Of a stretch of DNA of 64,000 bases, positions 53,180 to 62,853 are shown one piece after another (within the stretch, counting starts at the first letter, position 1; every line of letters starts with the position of its first letter). A program made the position numbers and the translations under genes. Location: positions 1-64,000 of the forward strand of contig CAWIWT010000001.1 in NCBI GenBank assembly GCA_963839725.1, given 5' to 3'. Source of the DNA: Kumtagia sp963839725. Lineage in GTDB: Bacteria > Pseudomonadota > Alphaproteobacteria > Rhizobiales > Rhizobiaceae. The notes under the pieces are model-generated. The model did not search any database, was not told the DNA's origin, and worked only from the letters and a program-made list of their open reading frames with translations.

Positions 53180-55663
53180 ATGAACGCACCGGCTCTTTAC
53201 TCCGGCCTCGACCTGCGGGGCACCTGGCGGCTTGAAAGCGCTGACGGCAGCATTCGGGCGGCGATCACGCTACCGGGAGACGTGCATTCGGCGCTGCTCA
53301 CTGCTGGCATCATCGCCGATCCTTATGTCGGGACGAATGAACTTGACGTGCGCTGGGTTCCCGATATCGACTGGCGGCTGACCCGCGAATTCGACCATCC
53401 GGGGCCGGGCGCCACGGCCTGGTATCTTGATGTCGAAGGTCTCGATACGGTTGCCGAAGTCATACTCAACGACGTGGCGGTGCTTTCCTCGCAAAATGCG
53501 TTCCGCCGATATCGGCCTGATGTGACGGCCGCTCTGCAGCCCGGGCGCAACACGCTCTCGATCGTCATCCGCTCGGCCACCAAGGCCGCGAACGAATTGC
53601 AGGCGCGACAGCCCTTCTACATTCCTTACGCGGTGCAGAACTGTCCGATCCCCAACGGCAATATGCTGCGCAAACCCGCCTGCCATTTTGGCTGGGATTG
53701 GAATCTCGCCATCGCACCGCTCGGCGTCTATGGCGATATCGCGCTGAGGCCACTGAAAGCAGCGCGTATCGAGCATGTGCAGACAGCGCAGGAACACAAC
53801 GTAGACGGCTCCGTTTCCGTCGCGGTTACGGTCACGCTGTTTGGCAGCCAGCCGGGCATGGTCCTGCTCGCACTAAAATTCGCAGGCGAGGAAAGGCGCA
53901 CCGATGCTTCGGTGAGCGCCGGCGAAACCCGCCACACCGAACACTTCACCGTGCGCGAGCCGCGTCTCTGGTGGCCGTGCTGGGGTATTACGCGGACACA
54001 ACAAGAACAATATCTCTATCCGCTCGACATCGAATGCGATGGCGATGCCATGCGGCGGCGGATCGGCCTGCGCAAGATCGAGTTGCTGACCGATAATGAC
54101 GCGGCCGGTTCGCGCTTTGCCTTCAAGGTCAACGGCCGAGAGATCTTTTGCCGGGGCGCCAACTGGATCCCCGCCGACGCACTGCCGTCACGCGCCACGC
54201 CGGAACTAACGCGAAAGCTGCTTCAGGCGGCGGTAGACGCCAATATGAACATGGTCCGTGTCTGGGGCGGAGGCTTCTACGAGCAGGATTTCTTCTACGA
54301 TCTCTGCGACGAACTCGGCCTGCTCGTCTGGCAGGATTTCATGTTCGCCTGCAATCTCTATCCATCGACGCCCGACTTCCTCGCCGAGGTACGCGCCGAG
54401 GTGGACTATCAGGTACGACGGCTCGGCTCGCATGCCTCGATCGCTCTGTGGTGTGGCGACAACGAGTTGATCGGCGCGCTGAACTGGTTCGACGAATCGC
54501 GCAACAACCGTGATCGGTATCTGGTCAATTACGACCGCCTGAACCGCACCATCGAAGAAGCGATGCGCGCCGCGGATGCCGACGCGATCTGGTGGCCGTC
54601 GAGCCCGTCGCCCGGAAAACTCTCGTTCGGCGACGCGTGGCATGACAACTCGTCCGGCGACATGCATTTCTGGAGCGTCTGGCACGAGGGCCGCGATTTC
54701 GAGCACTATCGAGACGTTCGCCCGCGCTTCTGCTCGGAGTTCGGCTTCCAGTCGTTTCCGTCAATGGTAATTGCCAAAACCTTTGCCGACGAAGCGGATG
54801 ATCTGAACGTCGTCTCGCCGGTGATGGAGTGGCACCAGAAGAATGCCGGAGGCAACGCGCGCATCGCCGAAACGATGATGCGCTACTTCCGCTATCCGGA
54901 AGGCTTTGGCAATTTCATCTATCTCAGCCAGATCAGCCAAGGCCTCGCCATCAAGACTGCGGTCGAATATTGGCGCTCGCTCAAACCCCATTGCATGGGC
55001 GCGCTCTACTGGCAGCTCAACGACACCTGGCCGGTCGCGTCGTGGTCGAGCCTCGATCACGGTGGTGGCTGGAAGGCGTTGCACTATATGGCTCGCCGCT
55101 TCTTTTCGCCGGTCGCGGCATTTCTCGTGCCCGACAAGGCCACCGGAAAAGTTGCCGTCGTGGCAGTTAACGACACGGGCGCCGATGTCACGGTAGGAGC
55201 CGATCTCCATTGCGTAGACACCGGCGGAAGGATTTATCCGCTTTCCACCCTGTCCAGCCCCGTGGAGACCGATGCGGCGCATACGCTCGGCCAGGTTTCC
55301 GTGGACGCGATCCCGGCAGGCAGCTTCCTCTTCATGGACTGGAAGGCCGCCGACGGGTCGAGCGGCCGCAGCCATTTCTCGCCCGTGCCGTACAAGGCCC
55401 ACAAGCTTCAGGCGCCTGGACTATCGCTGAACGCGGAACGAATCGGCGATACCATCCAAGCGAAGCTGACGACCCAAAAGCCGGCGTTCCACGTATCGGT
55501 GGAGGCGCTGGTTAGCGGTCATTTCAGCGACAACGCTTTTGACATTCTCCCCGGCGAGACAGTCGCAATCACTTTCACGCCCGACGATCCCAGGGCGCTT
55601 TCCGGTGTCGCGGGGGATTTCATCCTGCGCGACCTTCATTCCTCATATGCAAGGAGCATCTGA
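53180..55663 (+). CDS. GH2 beta-mannosidase
   Basis: 827 residues, no signal peptide, so it acts on imported sugar in the cytoplasm. N-terminal sugar-binding domain with GTWRLES and LPGDVHSALL, the Trp-rich KPACHFGWDWNLAIAPLG and PRLWWPCWG loops, then the TIM barrel with FCRGANWIPADALP and MVRVWGGGFYEQDFFYDLCD. Acid/base Glu429 is in ALWCGDNELI and nucleophile Glu520 in RFCSEFGFQSFPS, both fitting beta-mannosidases rather than beta-galactosidases. It cleaves terminal beta-mannosyl residues. Co-transcribed with the transporter. Confidence 0.93.
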   Translation: MNAPALYSGLDLRGTWRLESADGSIRAAITLPGDVHSALLTAGIIADPYVGTNELDVRWVPDIDWRLTREFDHPGPGATAWYLDVEGLDTVAEVILNDVAVLSSQNAFRRYRPDVTAALQPGRNTLSIVIRSATKAANELQARQPFYIPYAVQNCPIPNGNMLRKPACHFGWDWNLAIAPLGVYGDIALRPLKAARIEHVQTAQEHNVDGSVSVAVTVTLFGSQPGMVLLALKFAGEERRTDASVSAGETRHTEHFTVREPRLWWPCWGITRTQQEQYLYPLDIECDGDAMRRRIGLRKIELLTDNDAAGSRFAFKVNGREIFCRGANWIPADALPSRATPELTRKLLQAAVDANMNMVRVWGGGFYEQDFFYDLCDELGLLVWQDFMFACNLYPSTPDFLAEVRAEVDYQVRRLGSHASIALWCGDNELIGALNWFDESRNNRDRYLVNYDRLNRTIEEAMRAADADAIWWPSSPSPGKLSFGDAWHDNSSGDMHFWSVWHEGRDFEHYRDVRPRFCSEFGFQSFPSMVIAKTFADEADDLNVVSPVMEWHQKNAGGNARIAETMMRYFRYPEGFGNFIYLSQISQGLAIKTAVEYWRSLKPHCMGALYWQLNDTWPVASWSSLDHGGGWKALHYMARRFFSPVAAFLVPDKATGKVAVVAVNDTGADVTVGADLHCVDTGGRIYPLSTLSSPVETDAAHTLGQVSVDAIPAGSFLFMDWKAADGSSGRSHFSPVPYKAHKLQAPGLSLNAERIGDTIQAKLTTQKPAFHVSVEALVSGHFSDNAFDILPGETVAITFTPDDPRALSGVAGDFILRDLHSSYARSI

Positions 55664-55666
55664 CCC

Positions 55667-56413
55667 ATGGCATGGTCTTTCCAGCTTTACAGCGCCCGCG
55701 ACTTTCAGCCCTGGTCCGATGTGCTGAAAACCCTCGGCGAACTTGGCTACAAGCAGGTCGAAGGCTTTGGCGGCGTCTACACCGACCCGACTGCTTTCCG
55801 CGCCGAACTCGACAAGAACAGCTTGGCGATGACAAGCGGGCATTTCCCGATCGAAATGCTTGAGAGCGATTTCGGTAAGGCTGAAAGCATCGCAAAGACC
55901 TTCGGCATCAAGCTGATCGCCTGCCCGTACCTTCAGCCGCCGGACCGTCCGACCGATGCCGAGGGCTGGCGCAAATTCGGTAGCCGGCTTGGCGCTGTTG
56001 CCAAGCGGGCAAGGGATGCCGGCTACGACTTCGCCTGGCACAATCACGATTTCGAATTCGTGCCGCTGCCCGATGGCTCGATGCCGCAGGCCCGCATCTT
56101 CGAAGGCGCGCCCGGTCTCGGCTGGGAAATGGACGTCGCCTGGGTGATCCGGGGTGGCGCCGATCCGCTGAAATGGATCAACGACCACGGCAGCCAGATC
56201 ATTTCCGTACATGTCAAGGACATCGCGCCCAAGGGCGAGAATGCCGATGAGGACGGCTGGGCCGATGTTGGCCACGGTACCGTCGACTGGAAGGGCCTCG
56301 TCGCCACCTTCAACGCAAAGACGCCGGCAAAATACTTCGTCATGGAACACGACAAGCCGAGTGACTTCAAACGTTTCGCCAAGCGGTCGATCGAATCGGC
56401 AAGAACCTTCTGA
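55667..56413 (+). CDS. TIM-barrel sugar isomerase/epimerase-like protein
   Basis: 248 residues starting MAWSFQLYSARDFQPWSDVL. It is a xylose-isomerase-like (AP-endonuclease 2) barrel with metal-site residues in KQVEGFGGVY, YDFAWHNHDFEF, WEMDVAWVIRGG and SVHVKDIAPKGE. Members are epimerases, isomerases or, as more recently shown, lyases/eliminases acting on 3-keto-glycosides. The Gfo/Idh/MocA gene starts 12 bases after its stop, a pairing common in oxidative glycoside pathways. The precise reaction cannot be deduced. Confidence 0.85.
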   Translation: MAWSFQLYSARDFQPWSDVLKTLGELGYKQVEGFGGVYTDPTAFRAELDKNSLAMTSGHFPIEMLESDFGKAESIAKTFGIKLIACPYLQPPDRPTDAEGWRKFGSRLGAVAKRARDAGYDFAWHNHDFEFVPLPDGSMPQARIFEGAPGLGWEMDVAWVIRGGADPLKWINDHGSQIISVHVKDIAPKGENADEDGWADVGHGTVDWKGLVATFNAKTPAKYFVMEHDKPSDFKRFAKRSIESARTF

Positions 56414-56424
56414 GGAACCTGGAT

Positions 56425-57567
56425 ATGGCAAAGAAACTGGGAGTGGGGGTCATCGGCTGCGGTAATATTTCCGCCGCCTATTTCTCGCTGGCGCCGCTGT
56501 TCAAGGGCATCAAGATGAAGGCCTGCGCCGACATCAACATGGACGCGGCACGCGCGCGCGCCAAGGAGTTCGGCATTCGCGCCGAGACTGTCGAAGACCT
56601 GCTGAAGGCCGATGACATCGATATCATCGTCAATCTTACGATCCCCGCGGTTCACCATTCGGTGTCCCAGCAGGTGCTGGATGCCGGCAAGCACGTCTAT
56701 TCCGAAAAGCCGTTCGTGCTTTCGGTCAAGGAAGGCCTCGATCTAAGCAAGCGCGCGGAAAAGAACAGCCTGCGCATCGGCTCGGCGCCAGACACCTTCA
56801 TGGGCGGCGCGCATCAGCTTGCCCGCAACCTGATCGACACCGGCAAACTCGGCAAGATCACCAGCGGCACCGCCTTCGTCATGAACCACGGCATGGAGCA
56901 CTGGCACCCCAACCCCGATTTCTTCTTCAAGCCGGGTGCCGGCCCGGTGCTCGACCTCGGGCCTTACTACATCACCAACCTGATCCAGTTGATCGGTCCG
57001 GTGAAGCGGCTGGTCGCCATCTCCTCGACGCCCGCCAAGGAGCGCACGATTTCGTCGAAGCCGCGCGCTGGCGAGAAGCTGACGGTCGAGACACCGACCA
57101 CCGCCCACGCGCTGCTGGAGTTCGCCAATGGCGCGGTCGTGACCGTGAATTCAAGCTGGGACGTCTGGAACCACAGCCACAAGCCGATGGAGCTCTACGG
57201 CGAAGAAGGTACGCTCTATGTCCCGGATCCGAACTTCTTCGGTGGCGAGATCAGGCTGACCAAGGGTGCCACTCCAGCCAAGAAGCTGCCGAAGTGGGAG
57301 CATCCGCTGGGCATTCCCAACCAGAAGCACTCGCAGGGCATGATGGCCAACTACCGCACGGCGGGACTTGCCGACATGGCCATCGCCATCATGGAGGGCC
57401 GTCCGCACCGCTGCTCGATGGAACTCGCGTTGCATGCGGTCGAAGTGATGACCTCGATCCTCAAGTCCGGCGAGACAGGCAAGTTTGTCGAGATGACCAC
57501 CACTTGCGATCGCCCTGAAGCATTGGGGCCGAAAGAAGCAAAGGCGCTGCTGGCAAAGAAGAAATAA
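56425..57567 (+). CDS. Gfo/Idh/MocA-family sugar oxidoreductase
   Basis: 380 residues. NAD(P)-binding GVGVIGCGNISAAYFSLAPL, the conserved EKP in VYSEKPFVLSVKEGLDLS, and the substrate domain DLGPYYITNLIQLIGPVKRL. It oxidises or reduces a hydroxyl of a sugar or glycoside with NAD(P). Its partner is the TIM-barrel gene just upstream, so the two likely act on successive steps of the imported sugar. Confidence 0.9.
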   Translation: MAKKLGVGVIGCGNISAAYFSLAPLFKGIKMKACADINMDAARARAKEFGIRAETVEDLLKADDIDIIVNLTIPAVHHSVSQQVLDAGKHVYSEKPFVLSVKEGLDLSKRAEKNSLRIGSAPDTFMGGAHQLARNLIDTGKLGKITSGTAFVMNHGMEHWHPNPDFFFKPGAGPVLDLGPYYITNLIQLIGPVKRLVAISSTPAKERTISSKPRAGEKLTVETPTTAHALLEFANGAVVTVNSSWDVWNHSHKPMELYGEEGTLYVPDPNFFGGEIRLTKGATPAKKLPKWEHPLGIPNQKHSQGMMANYRTAGLADMAIAIMEGRPHRCSMELALHAVEVMTSILKSGETGKFVEMTTTCDRPEALGPKEAKALLAKKK

Positions 57568-57570
57568 CGC

Positions 57571-57877
57571 CCGGTTTACCCTCCCACTTGTGGGGAGGGT
57601 CGGCCAGCTTTGCCCGCCGGGGTGGGGGTAGTCTCCCACCGGGATTGGGGACATTTCGTATTGCCATCCGGCGCTACGCATCGACCTCCCCTCAGGGGAG
57701 GAACCTGCCCGTCCTGCACCGTCGGCGCACGGTTGAGCGAAAGCAACAGATGACAGCGACTCTCTCCCCGTTTACGGGGTGAGACGTCCGGCAGGACAGT
57801 GAAGGGCGCTGCCGACCGTCGCGATCAAGCTTGAACGGTCGGTTGTTCGTGCGCCTGTAACGAAGCGAGGAGACACC
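57571..57877. repeat. mosaic of small palindromes, no gene
   Basis: Several RIME/REP-like hairpins lie in tandem: ACCCTCCC/GGGAGGGT (57578-57600), CCTCCCCT/AGGGGAGG (57685-57701) and CTCTCCCCGTTTACGGGGTGAG near 57762. They may terminate or attenuate the transcript before the aldo-keto reductase gene. Confidence 0.6.
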
Positions 57878-58927
57878 ATGCCCTACATACCCGCCGCAGA
57901 CCGCTACAAATCGATGCGCTACAATCGCTGCGGAAAGTCCGGCCTGAAGCTGCCGGCAATCTCGCTCGGCCTTTGGCACAATTTTGGCGAGGACACGCCG
58001 CACAATACCAAACGCGCGATCTGCCAGAAGGCGTTCGACCTCGGCATCACCCATTTCGATCTTGCCAACAATTACGGCCCGCCTCCCGGTTCGGCCGAAA
58101 CCGCCTTCGGCGAAATCCTGCGCACCGATTTTGCCGGCCTGCGCGACGAAATGATTATCTCCACCAAGGCCGGCTACGACATGTGGCCTGGGCCCTATGG
58201 CGAATGGGGCAGCCGCAAATATGTGCTTGCCAGCCTCGACCAGAGCCTGAAGCGCATGGGGCTCGACTATGTCGACATCTTCTATTCGCATCGGTTCGAT
58301 CCAGAGACGCCGCTGGAGGAAACCATGATGGCGCTCGACCACGCGGTGCGCTCCGGCAAGGCGCTCTATGCCGGCATCTCGTCCTACAACTCGCAGCGCA
58401 CCCGCGAGGCCGCTAGCATCCTGCGCGAACTTGGCACGCCCTTGCTCATCCATCAGCCCAGCTATTCGATGATCAATCGCTGGGTCGAGGACGACGGGCT
58501 GCTCGATACGCTGGAGGGGTTGGGCGTCGGCTCGATCGTGTTCTCGCCGCTGGCGCAGGGTATGCTGACCACGAAGTACCTGAAGGGCATTCCACAGGAC
58601 AGTCGCGCCGCGCAGGGTAAGTCGCTGCGTACCGACTTCATCAATGAGCAGACGGTGAAGAACATTCGGGCGCTGAACGGCATAGCCGAAAGGCGTGGCC
58701 AGACGCTGGCGCAGATGGCGCTGGCCTGGGTGCTGCGCGGCGGACGGGTTACCACGGCTCTCATCGGCGCCAGCCGTCCGGAACAGGTGGAGGATTGCGT
58801 CGGCGCAATAAGGAACCCCGACTTCAGCGACGCCGAACTCGCCGAGATCGACTCCTACGCCCGCGACGCCGACATCAACCTTTGGGCCGCCTCAGCGGAA
58901 CGCAAAGGACCGGGAAGGAAGAAGTAG
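57878..58927 (+). CDS. aldo-keto reductase, YghZ type
   Basis: 349 residues with GAGGAGAC just before the ATG. AKR motifs are YNRCGKSGLKLPAISLGLWH, GITHFDLANNYGPPPGSAET, the catalytic Lys in IISTKAGYDMWPGPYGEWGS, and the NADPH site LIGASRPEQVEDCVGA. Closest by eye to the L-glyceraldehyde-3-phosphate reductase group (YghZ) and to Kv-beta-like AKRs. The substrate is probably a sugar-derived aldehyde or ketone in this cluster. Confidence 0.9.
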   Translation: MPYIPAADRYKSMRYNRCGKSGLKLPAISLGLWHNFGEDTPHNTKRAICQKAFDLGITHFDLANNYGPPPGSAETAFGEILRTDFAGLRDEMIISTKAGYDMWPGPYGEWGSRKYVLASLDQSLKRMGLDYVDIFYSHRFDPETPLEETMMALDHAVRSGKALYAGISSYNSQRTREAASILRELGTPLLIHQPSYSMINRWVEDDGLLDTLEGLGVGSIVFSPLAQGMLTTKYLKGIPQDSRAAQGKSLRTDFINEQTVKNIRALNGIAERRGQTLAQMALAWVLRGGRVTTALIGASRPEQVEDCVGAIRNPDFSDAELAEIDSYARDADINLWAASAERKGPGRKK

Positions 58928-58946
58928 GTTATAAGCATGGACACCA

Positions 58947-59100
58947 CCCCCCTCTGGCCTGCCGGCCATCTCCCCCTCAAGGGGGGAGATTGGCAGCTTC
59001 GGTGGCGCTGTTCATTCTGCAGCCCTGGCGAGTGGCGACGGCAGACGAGAGAGCTAATCTCCCCCCTTGAGGGGGAGATGGCCGGCAGGCCAGAGGGGGG
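58947..59100. repeat. perfect 45-bp inverted repeat (RIME-like)
   Basis: Arms 58947-58991 and 59056-59100 are exact inverted copies starting CCCCCCTCTGGCCTGCCGGC, separated by 64 bases. The perfect match suggests recent insertion or strong conservation. Open frames crossing it are artefacts. It separates the aldo-keto reductase from the GH43 gene. Confidence 0.85.
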
Positions 59101-59136
59101 TAATTCCTCATCTGTGCAAGACGGGATTGTCGCACA

Positions 59137-60747
59137 ATGATCCGCAATCCCATCCTGCCAGGTTTCAACCCCGATCCGTCCATCTGCCGTGTCGGGTCGG
59201 ATTACTACATCGCCACCTCGACCTTCGAATGGTATCCCGGCGTCCAGATCCATCACTCCATCGACCTGGTGAACTGGCGGCTGGTGAAGCGTCCGCTGGA
59301 GCGGGTGGCGCAGCTCGACATGCGCGGCAATCCGGATTCCGGTGGCATCTGGGCTCCGTGCCTCTCCTATGCCGACGGCCTTTTCTGGCTGGTCTACACC
59401 GACGTCAAGCGAATCGACGGCAACTTCAAGGACAGCCACAACTACATCGTGACGGCGCCATCCGCGGAAGGACCGTGGTCCGATCCGGTCTATGTCAATT
59501 CCAGCGGCTTCGACGCCTCGCTGTTCCATGACGACGACGGCCGCAAATGGTTTCTCAACATGGTCTGGAATCACATTTCGCATGGTGTCGGTGGCAATCC
59601 GAAGCATCCGTCCTTCGCCGGTATCCTTTTGCAGGAGTATGACGCCAAGGCCGGCAAGCTGGTCGGCTCGGTGAAGAACATATTCGCCGGCAGCCCGCAT
59701 GGTCTGGTTGAAGGCCCACATCTCTTCAAACGCAACGGCTGGTACTATCTGACCACTGCCGAGGGCGGCACTGGCTACGACCATGCGGTAACAATGGCGC
59801 GGTCCCGCTTGCTCGACGGACCGTATGACCTGCATCCCGATATCCATTTGATCACATCCAAGGACGCCTCGCAGGCGAGCCTGCAGCGCGCCGGCCACGG
59901 CCAGATCGTGGAGACGCCCGACGGCGAGGTCTATCACACGCACCTGACGTCGCGGCCGCTTGCCGGTCTGCGGCGCTCGCCGCTCGGGCGCGAGACGGCG
60001 ATCCAGAAATGTGTCTGGGGCGAGGATGGCTGGCTGCGCCTTGCGCATGGCTCTCCGGTGCCCGAAGTCGAGGTTGCCGCGCCGCGTGGCGTCAGTGCCG
60101 AGCCCAAGGCGCCGCAGCGCGTTCGCCATGATTTCAACCGGCCCGCCCTTCCGCTCGATTTCCAGTGGCTGCGCACGCCGTTTCCGGATCGCATCTTCTC
60201 GCTCAACGAGAGGCAGGGTTATCTCAGACTGTTCGCGCGGGAATCGATTGGCAGCTTTTTCGAGCAGGCGCTGGTGGCGCGCCGGCAGGAGCAGTTTGTC
60301 TTCCGGGCGGAGACGGCCGTCGAGTTCACGCCGGTAACCTATCAGCAGGCGGCCGGCCTCGTGCTTTACTACAATCGTCACAAGTTCCATTTCCTGGCAA
60401 TAAGCCATGATCCGCGGCGGGGCCGCGTCCTGACCGTCATGAGCTGCCTTGGCAACTGGCCGGACGCGGCGCTGACATTCCCGCTTGCAGAGCCGATCCC
60501 GCTGCCGGTAACAGGTGCGATCAAGCTAGCTGCCAGCGTCGACCACGCTCGGCTGACTTTTGCATACGATGCGGGCGATGGCTGGAAAACAGTTGCCCCG
60601 GACCTCGATGCGAGCATCGTGTCGGACGAAGCGGGACGCGGCGAGCATGGCTCCTTTACCGGCGCCTTCGTCGGCATGTTGGCCTTCGACACCAGCGGCG
60701 CGGGCATTCCCGCCGACTTCGATTATTTCGACTACGCTCCGGGCTGA
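59137..60747 (+). CDS. GH43 beta-xylosidase/alpha-arabinofuranosidase
   Basis: 536 residues, cytoplasmic. The five-bladed propeller starts NPILPGFNPDPSICRVGSDY with catalytic base Asp13, then pKa Asp in SSGFDASLFHDDDGRKW and general acid Glu in HGLVEGPHLFKRNGWYYL. The C-terminal beta-sandwich (WLRTPFPDRIFSL.. FDYFDYAPG) is typical of GH43 subfamily 11 xylosidases. It releases xylose or arabinose from short oligosaccharides. Its presence with beta-mannosidase suggests hemicellulose or plant glycoside breakdown products. Confidence 0.92.
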   Translation: MIRNPILPGFNPDPSICRVGSDYYIATSTFEWYPGVQIHHSIDLVNWRLVKRPLERVAQLDMRGNPDSGGIWAPCLSYADGLFWLVYTDVKRIDGNFKDSHNYIVTAPSAEGPWSDPVYVNSSGFDASLFHDDDGRKWFLNMVWNHISHGVGGNPKHPSFAGILLQEYDAKAGKLVGSVKNIFAGSPHGLVEGPHLFKRNGWYYLTTAEGGTGYDHAVTMARSRLLDGPYDLHPDIHLITSKDASQASLQRAGHGQIVETPDGEVYHTHLTSRPLAGLRRSPLGRETAIQKCVWGEDGWLRLAHGSPVPEVEVAAPRGVSAEPKAPQRVRHDFNRPALPLDFQWLRTPFPDRIFSLNERQGYLRLFARESIGSFFEQALVARRQEQFVFRAETAVEFTPVTYQQAAGLVLYYNRHKFHFLAISHDPRRGRVLTVMSCLGNWPDAALTFPLAEPIPLPVTGAIKLAASVDHARLTFAYDAGDGWKTVAPDLDASIVSDEAGRGEHGSFTGAFVGMLAFDTSGAGIPADFDYFDYAPG

Positions 60748-61605
60748 ACCTCAGGCCGACTTCGAAATGCCTCGCGGATCGCCGCCGCCATGCCGTCGAT
60801 CGCCGCGCCTATCGCAGCGGGATTGCGGCGCAGCACCACGCTCGCTGCATCAATCGCGCCGAATCCGTCGGCGACGGTCAATTCTCGGCAACCCGCAGGT
60901 ATGTTGCTGCGGGCGATCGGTGCGACAGCCAGTCCAGATGTGGCCGCAAGGCGCATCCCGCCGCTGGTGTCGCTCAGATAGGCTACTCGATGGTCGATAC
61001 CCCGGCGGTCAAGCGATTTCAGCGCATAGTCCCGGCACCACCTGGAATTCTGGTACAGAGCAATCGGCAGTGGTCTTTCTTCGTGGCGGTGGCTCGAAGC
61101 GGAAGTGACCCAGACGGATGGGTCGGCCATGAGAATCTCGCTATCTGTGAAGTCCTCCCACTCGAACACAACCGCGAGGTCAAGATCGCCGGCGTTCAAT
61201 GCAGCGACCTGGCTATGCGACGTCGCGAATCGTACGGTTATTTCAACGCGTGGGTGCTGCCTCGAGAATGCGGCGAGCGCCTTGGACAGCACCGGCACGC
61301 CATATTCTTCCGGAACACCGATACGCACTGGCCCGTCGAGCGGCGCGGCGCGCAAGGCGGCAGCTGTTTCATCGAGCAGCGCGACGATGCGGCGGGCATT
61401 GCCGATCAGATCTTCACCCTTGCGCGTGAGCGAGACACCGCGTGAGCCGCGTTGAAACAGCGCGTCACCGATAAGGTCTTCCAGCTTCTTGATCTGCATC
61501 GAAACGGCGGACTGGGTGCGGCCCATACGGTCAGCCGCCTTTGTGACATTTCCGCGTGTCGGTGACGGCGACGAAAGCCCGCAGCAGATCGCTATCCAGA
61601 TTCAA
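60732..61605 (-). pseudogene. LysR-family regulator, N-terminal frameshift
   Basis: The main frame (MGRTQSAVSMQIKKLEDLIG onward) gives a LysR protein lacking its first ~25 residues. Just upstream in another frame LNLDSDLLRAFVAVTDT is the expected N-terminus (TTG at 61605 with GAGGTG upstream), and NVTKAADRMGRTQ continues in the main frame. One extra A on the minus strand (TTT at 61549-61551) breaks the helix-turn-helix. Restored length is 290 residues. The 3' end overlaps the GH43 stop region by 16 bases. It could regulate the xylosidase if intact; starting at the ATG inside the helix-turn-helix would not make a working DNA-binding domain. Confidence 0.75.
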
Positions 61606-61620
61606 CAGACACCTCGACGT

Positions 61621-61637
61621 CATCAGCTATTCTGATG
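61621..61637 (-). promoter_or_regulatory. LysR-box-like inverted repeat
   Basis: CATCAG CTATT CTGATG is a perfect 6-bp inverted repeat containing T-N11-A, placed 16 bases upstream of the inferred lysR start. Likely autoregulatory. Confidence 0.45.
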
Positions 61638-61737
61638 GCAGACATCATTCCTATTCGTTTGGTCGATGTCAATGATACGATTAATCTGGCGAAGCAAACT
61701 CCTGGAGCAGTTTCTCCTGCTTCAGTGATCCTCACTC

Positions 61738-61771
61738 AGCCCGCGATTCGCCCCCGGTCGCGGGCTTTTTC
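61738..61771 (+). terminator. intrinsic terminator without an upstream gene
   Basis: AGCCCGCG pairs with CGCGGGCT and is followed by TTTTC on the plus strand. No plus-strand gene ends nearby: GH43 stops 990 bases earlier and lysR runs the other way. Confidence 0.8.
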
Positions 61772-61854
61772 TTGGATGACTTGCGGCGACCCTTAACATC
61801 AGCCGCTATCGTGACTAATTGCGGCGGGAACGTTCATACAATTTAGGAGCCAGC

Positions 61855-62853
61855 GTGGCTAAAAAACCATTGCGGCGACGGGCGTTGCTTGTCGTCAACC
61901 CGCGCGCCAGACGCGGGACCGGTTCGATCGCGGCAGCCGTCAAGCAGCTGGAGGCGACGGGCATCGACGTGCGCGAGGTTAAGGTTGGCGAGCAGGACAC
62001 GATCGACGATGTCATTCGCCAGGAAGCCGGCACTGTCGATCTGGTGATTGTTGGCGGCGGCGACGGCACGCTGAACGCCGCGGCTCCCGCGCTAGTCGAG
62101 ACGGGCTTGCCAATGGGCGTACTGCCGTTGGGCACCGCCAACGACTTTGCCCGAACCGTGTCGATCCCGCCGGATCTGCAGAAGGCAGCAGAAATCATCG
62201 CCGCCGGTCACCTCCGCGACTTCGATCTGGGTGATGTCAACGGCCATCTCTTCTTCAACGTCGCCAGCATTGGCTTCAGCGCCGAACTCGCCGCGGAACT
62301 GACCGAGCATGCCAAGAAACGCTGGGGCGTTCTCGGCTACGCGATTGTCGCGTCGCGCATCTTGCTGCGTTCGAGGCTGTTTACAGCCTATGTCGATCAC
62401 GACGGCACCACCGAGCGCATCCGCACCATGCAGATCTCGGTGGGCAATGGCCGGCACTATGGCGGCGGCATGACGGTCGAGGAGACCGCAACGGCGGAGG
62501 ACGGCAAGCTCGACCTCTACAGCCTTGAGGTCGATCATTGGTGGCGGCTCCTGGCGCTGTTGCCCAGCCTGCGCAAAGGCACGCAGGGCAAATGGGATGA
62601 TGTGCGTGCCTTCCAGACCACGGAGGTCACGATCCGCACCAGCCGGCGGCGGCCGGTCAACACCGACGGCGAGCTGTCGACGCACACGCCGGCTCATTTC
62701 CGGATTCGTCCGAAGGCGATCCGCGTGTTCGCGCCGCCTGCCGAGTCTGCGGCGGCGTCGGAAGGCGCTCAGACGTCGCCAGTAACCACGCCGACGAACG
62801 GCAATTCGCGGAACGCGTGGGCGACGTCCATGCCATACCCCACGACGAAATAG
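61855..62853 (+). CDS. diacylglycerol/lipid kinase, YegS-like
   Basis: 332 residues from the GTG at 61855 (TAGGAG upstream). DAGK catalytic-domain motifs are LLVVNPRARRGTGSIAAAVK, the nucleotide loop VDLVIVGGGDGTLNAAAPAL and GVLPLGTANDFART, with NVASIGFSAELA later. It phosphorylates a lipid such as diacylglycerol or a related amphiphile. The C-terminal ~40 residues are low complexity and their codons lie over the 3' end of hpt on the other strand. Confidence 0.9.
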   Translation: MAKKPLRRRALLVVNPRARRGTGSIAAAVKQLEATGIDVREVKVGEQDTIDDVIRQEAGTVDLVIVGGGDGTLNAAAPALVETGLPMGVLPLGTANDFARTVSIPPDLQKAAEIIAAGHLRDFDLGDVNGHLFFNVASIGFSAELAAELTEHAKKRWGVLGYAIVASRILLRSRLFTAYVDHDGTTERIRTMQISVGNGRHYGGGMTVEETATAEDGKLDLYSLEVDHWWRLLALLPSLRKGTQGKWDDVRAFQTTEVTIRTSRRRPVNTDGELSTHTPAHFRIRPKAIRVFAPPAESAAASEGAQTSPVTTPTNGNSRNAWATSMPYPTTK

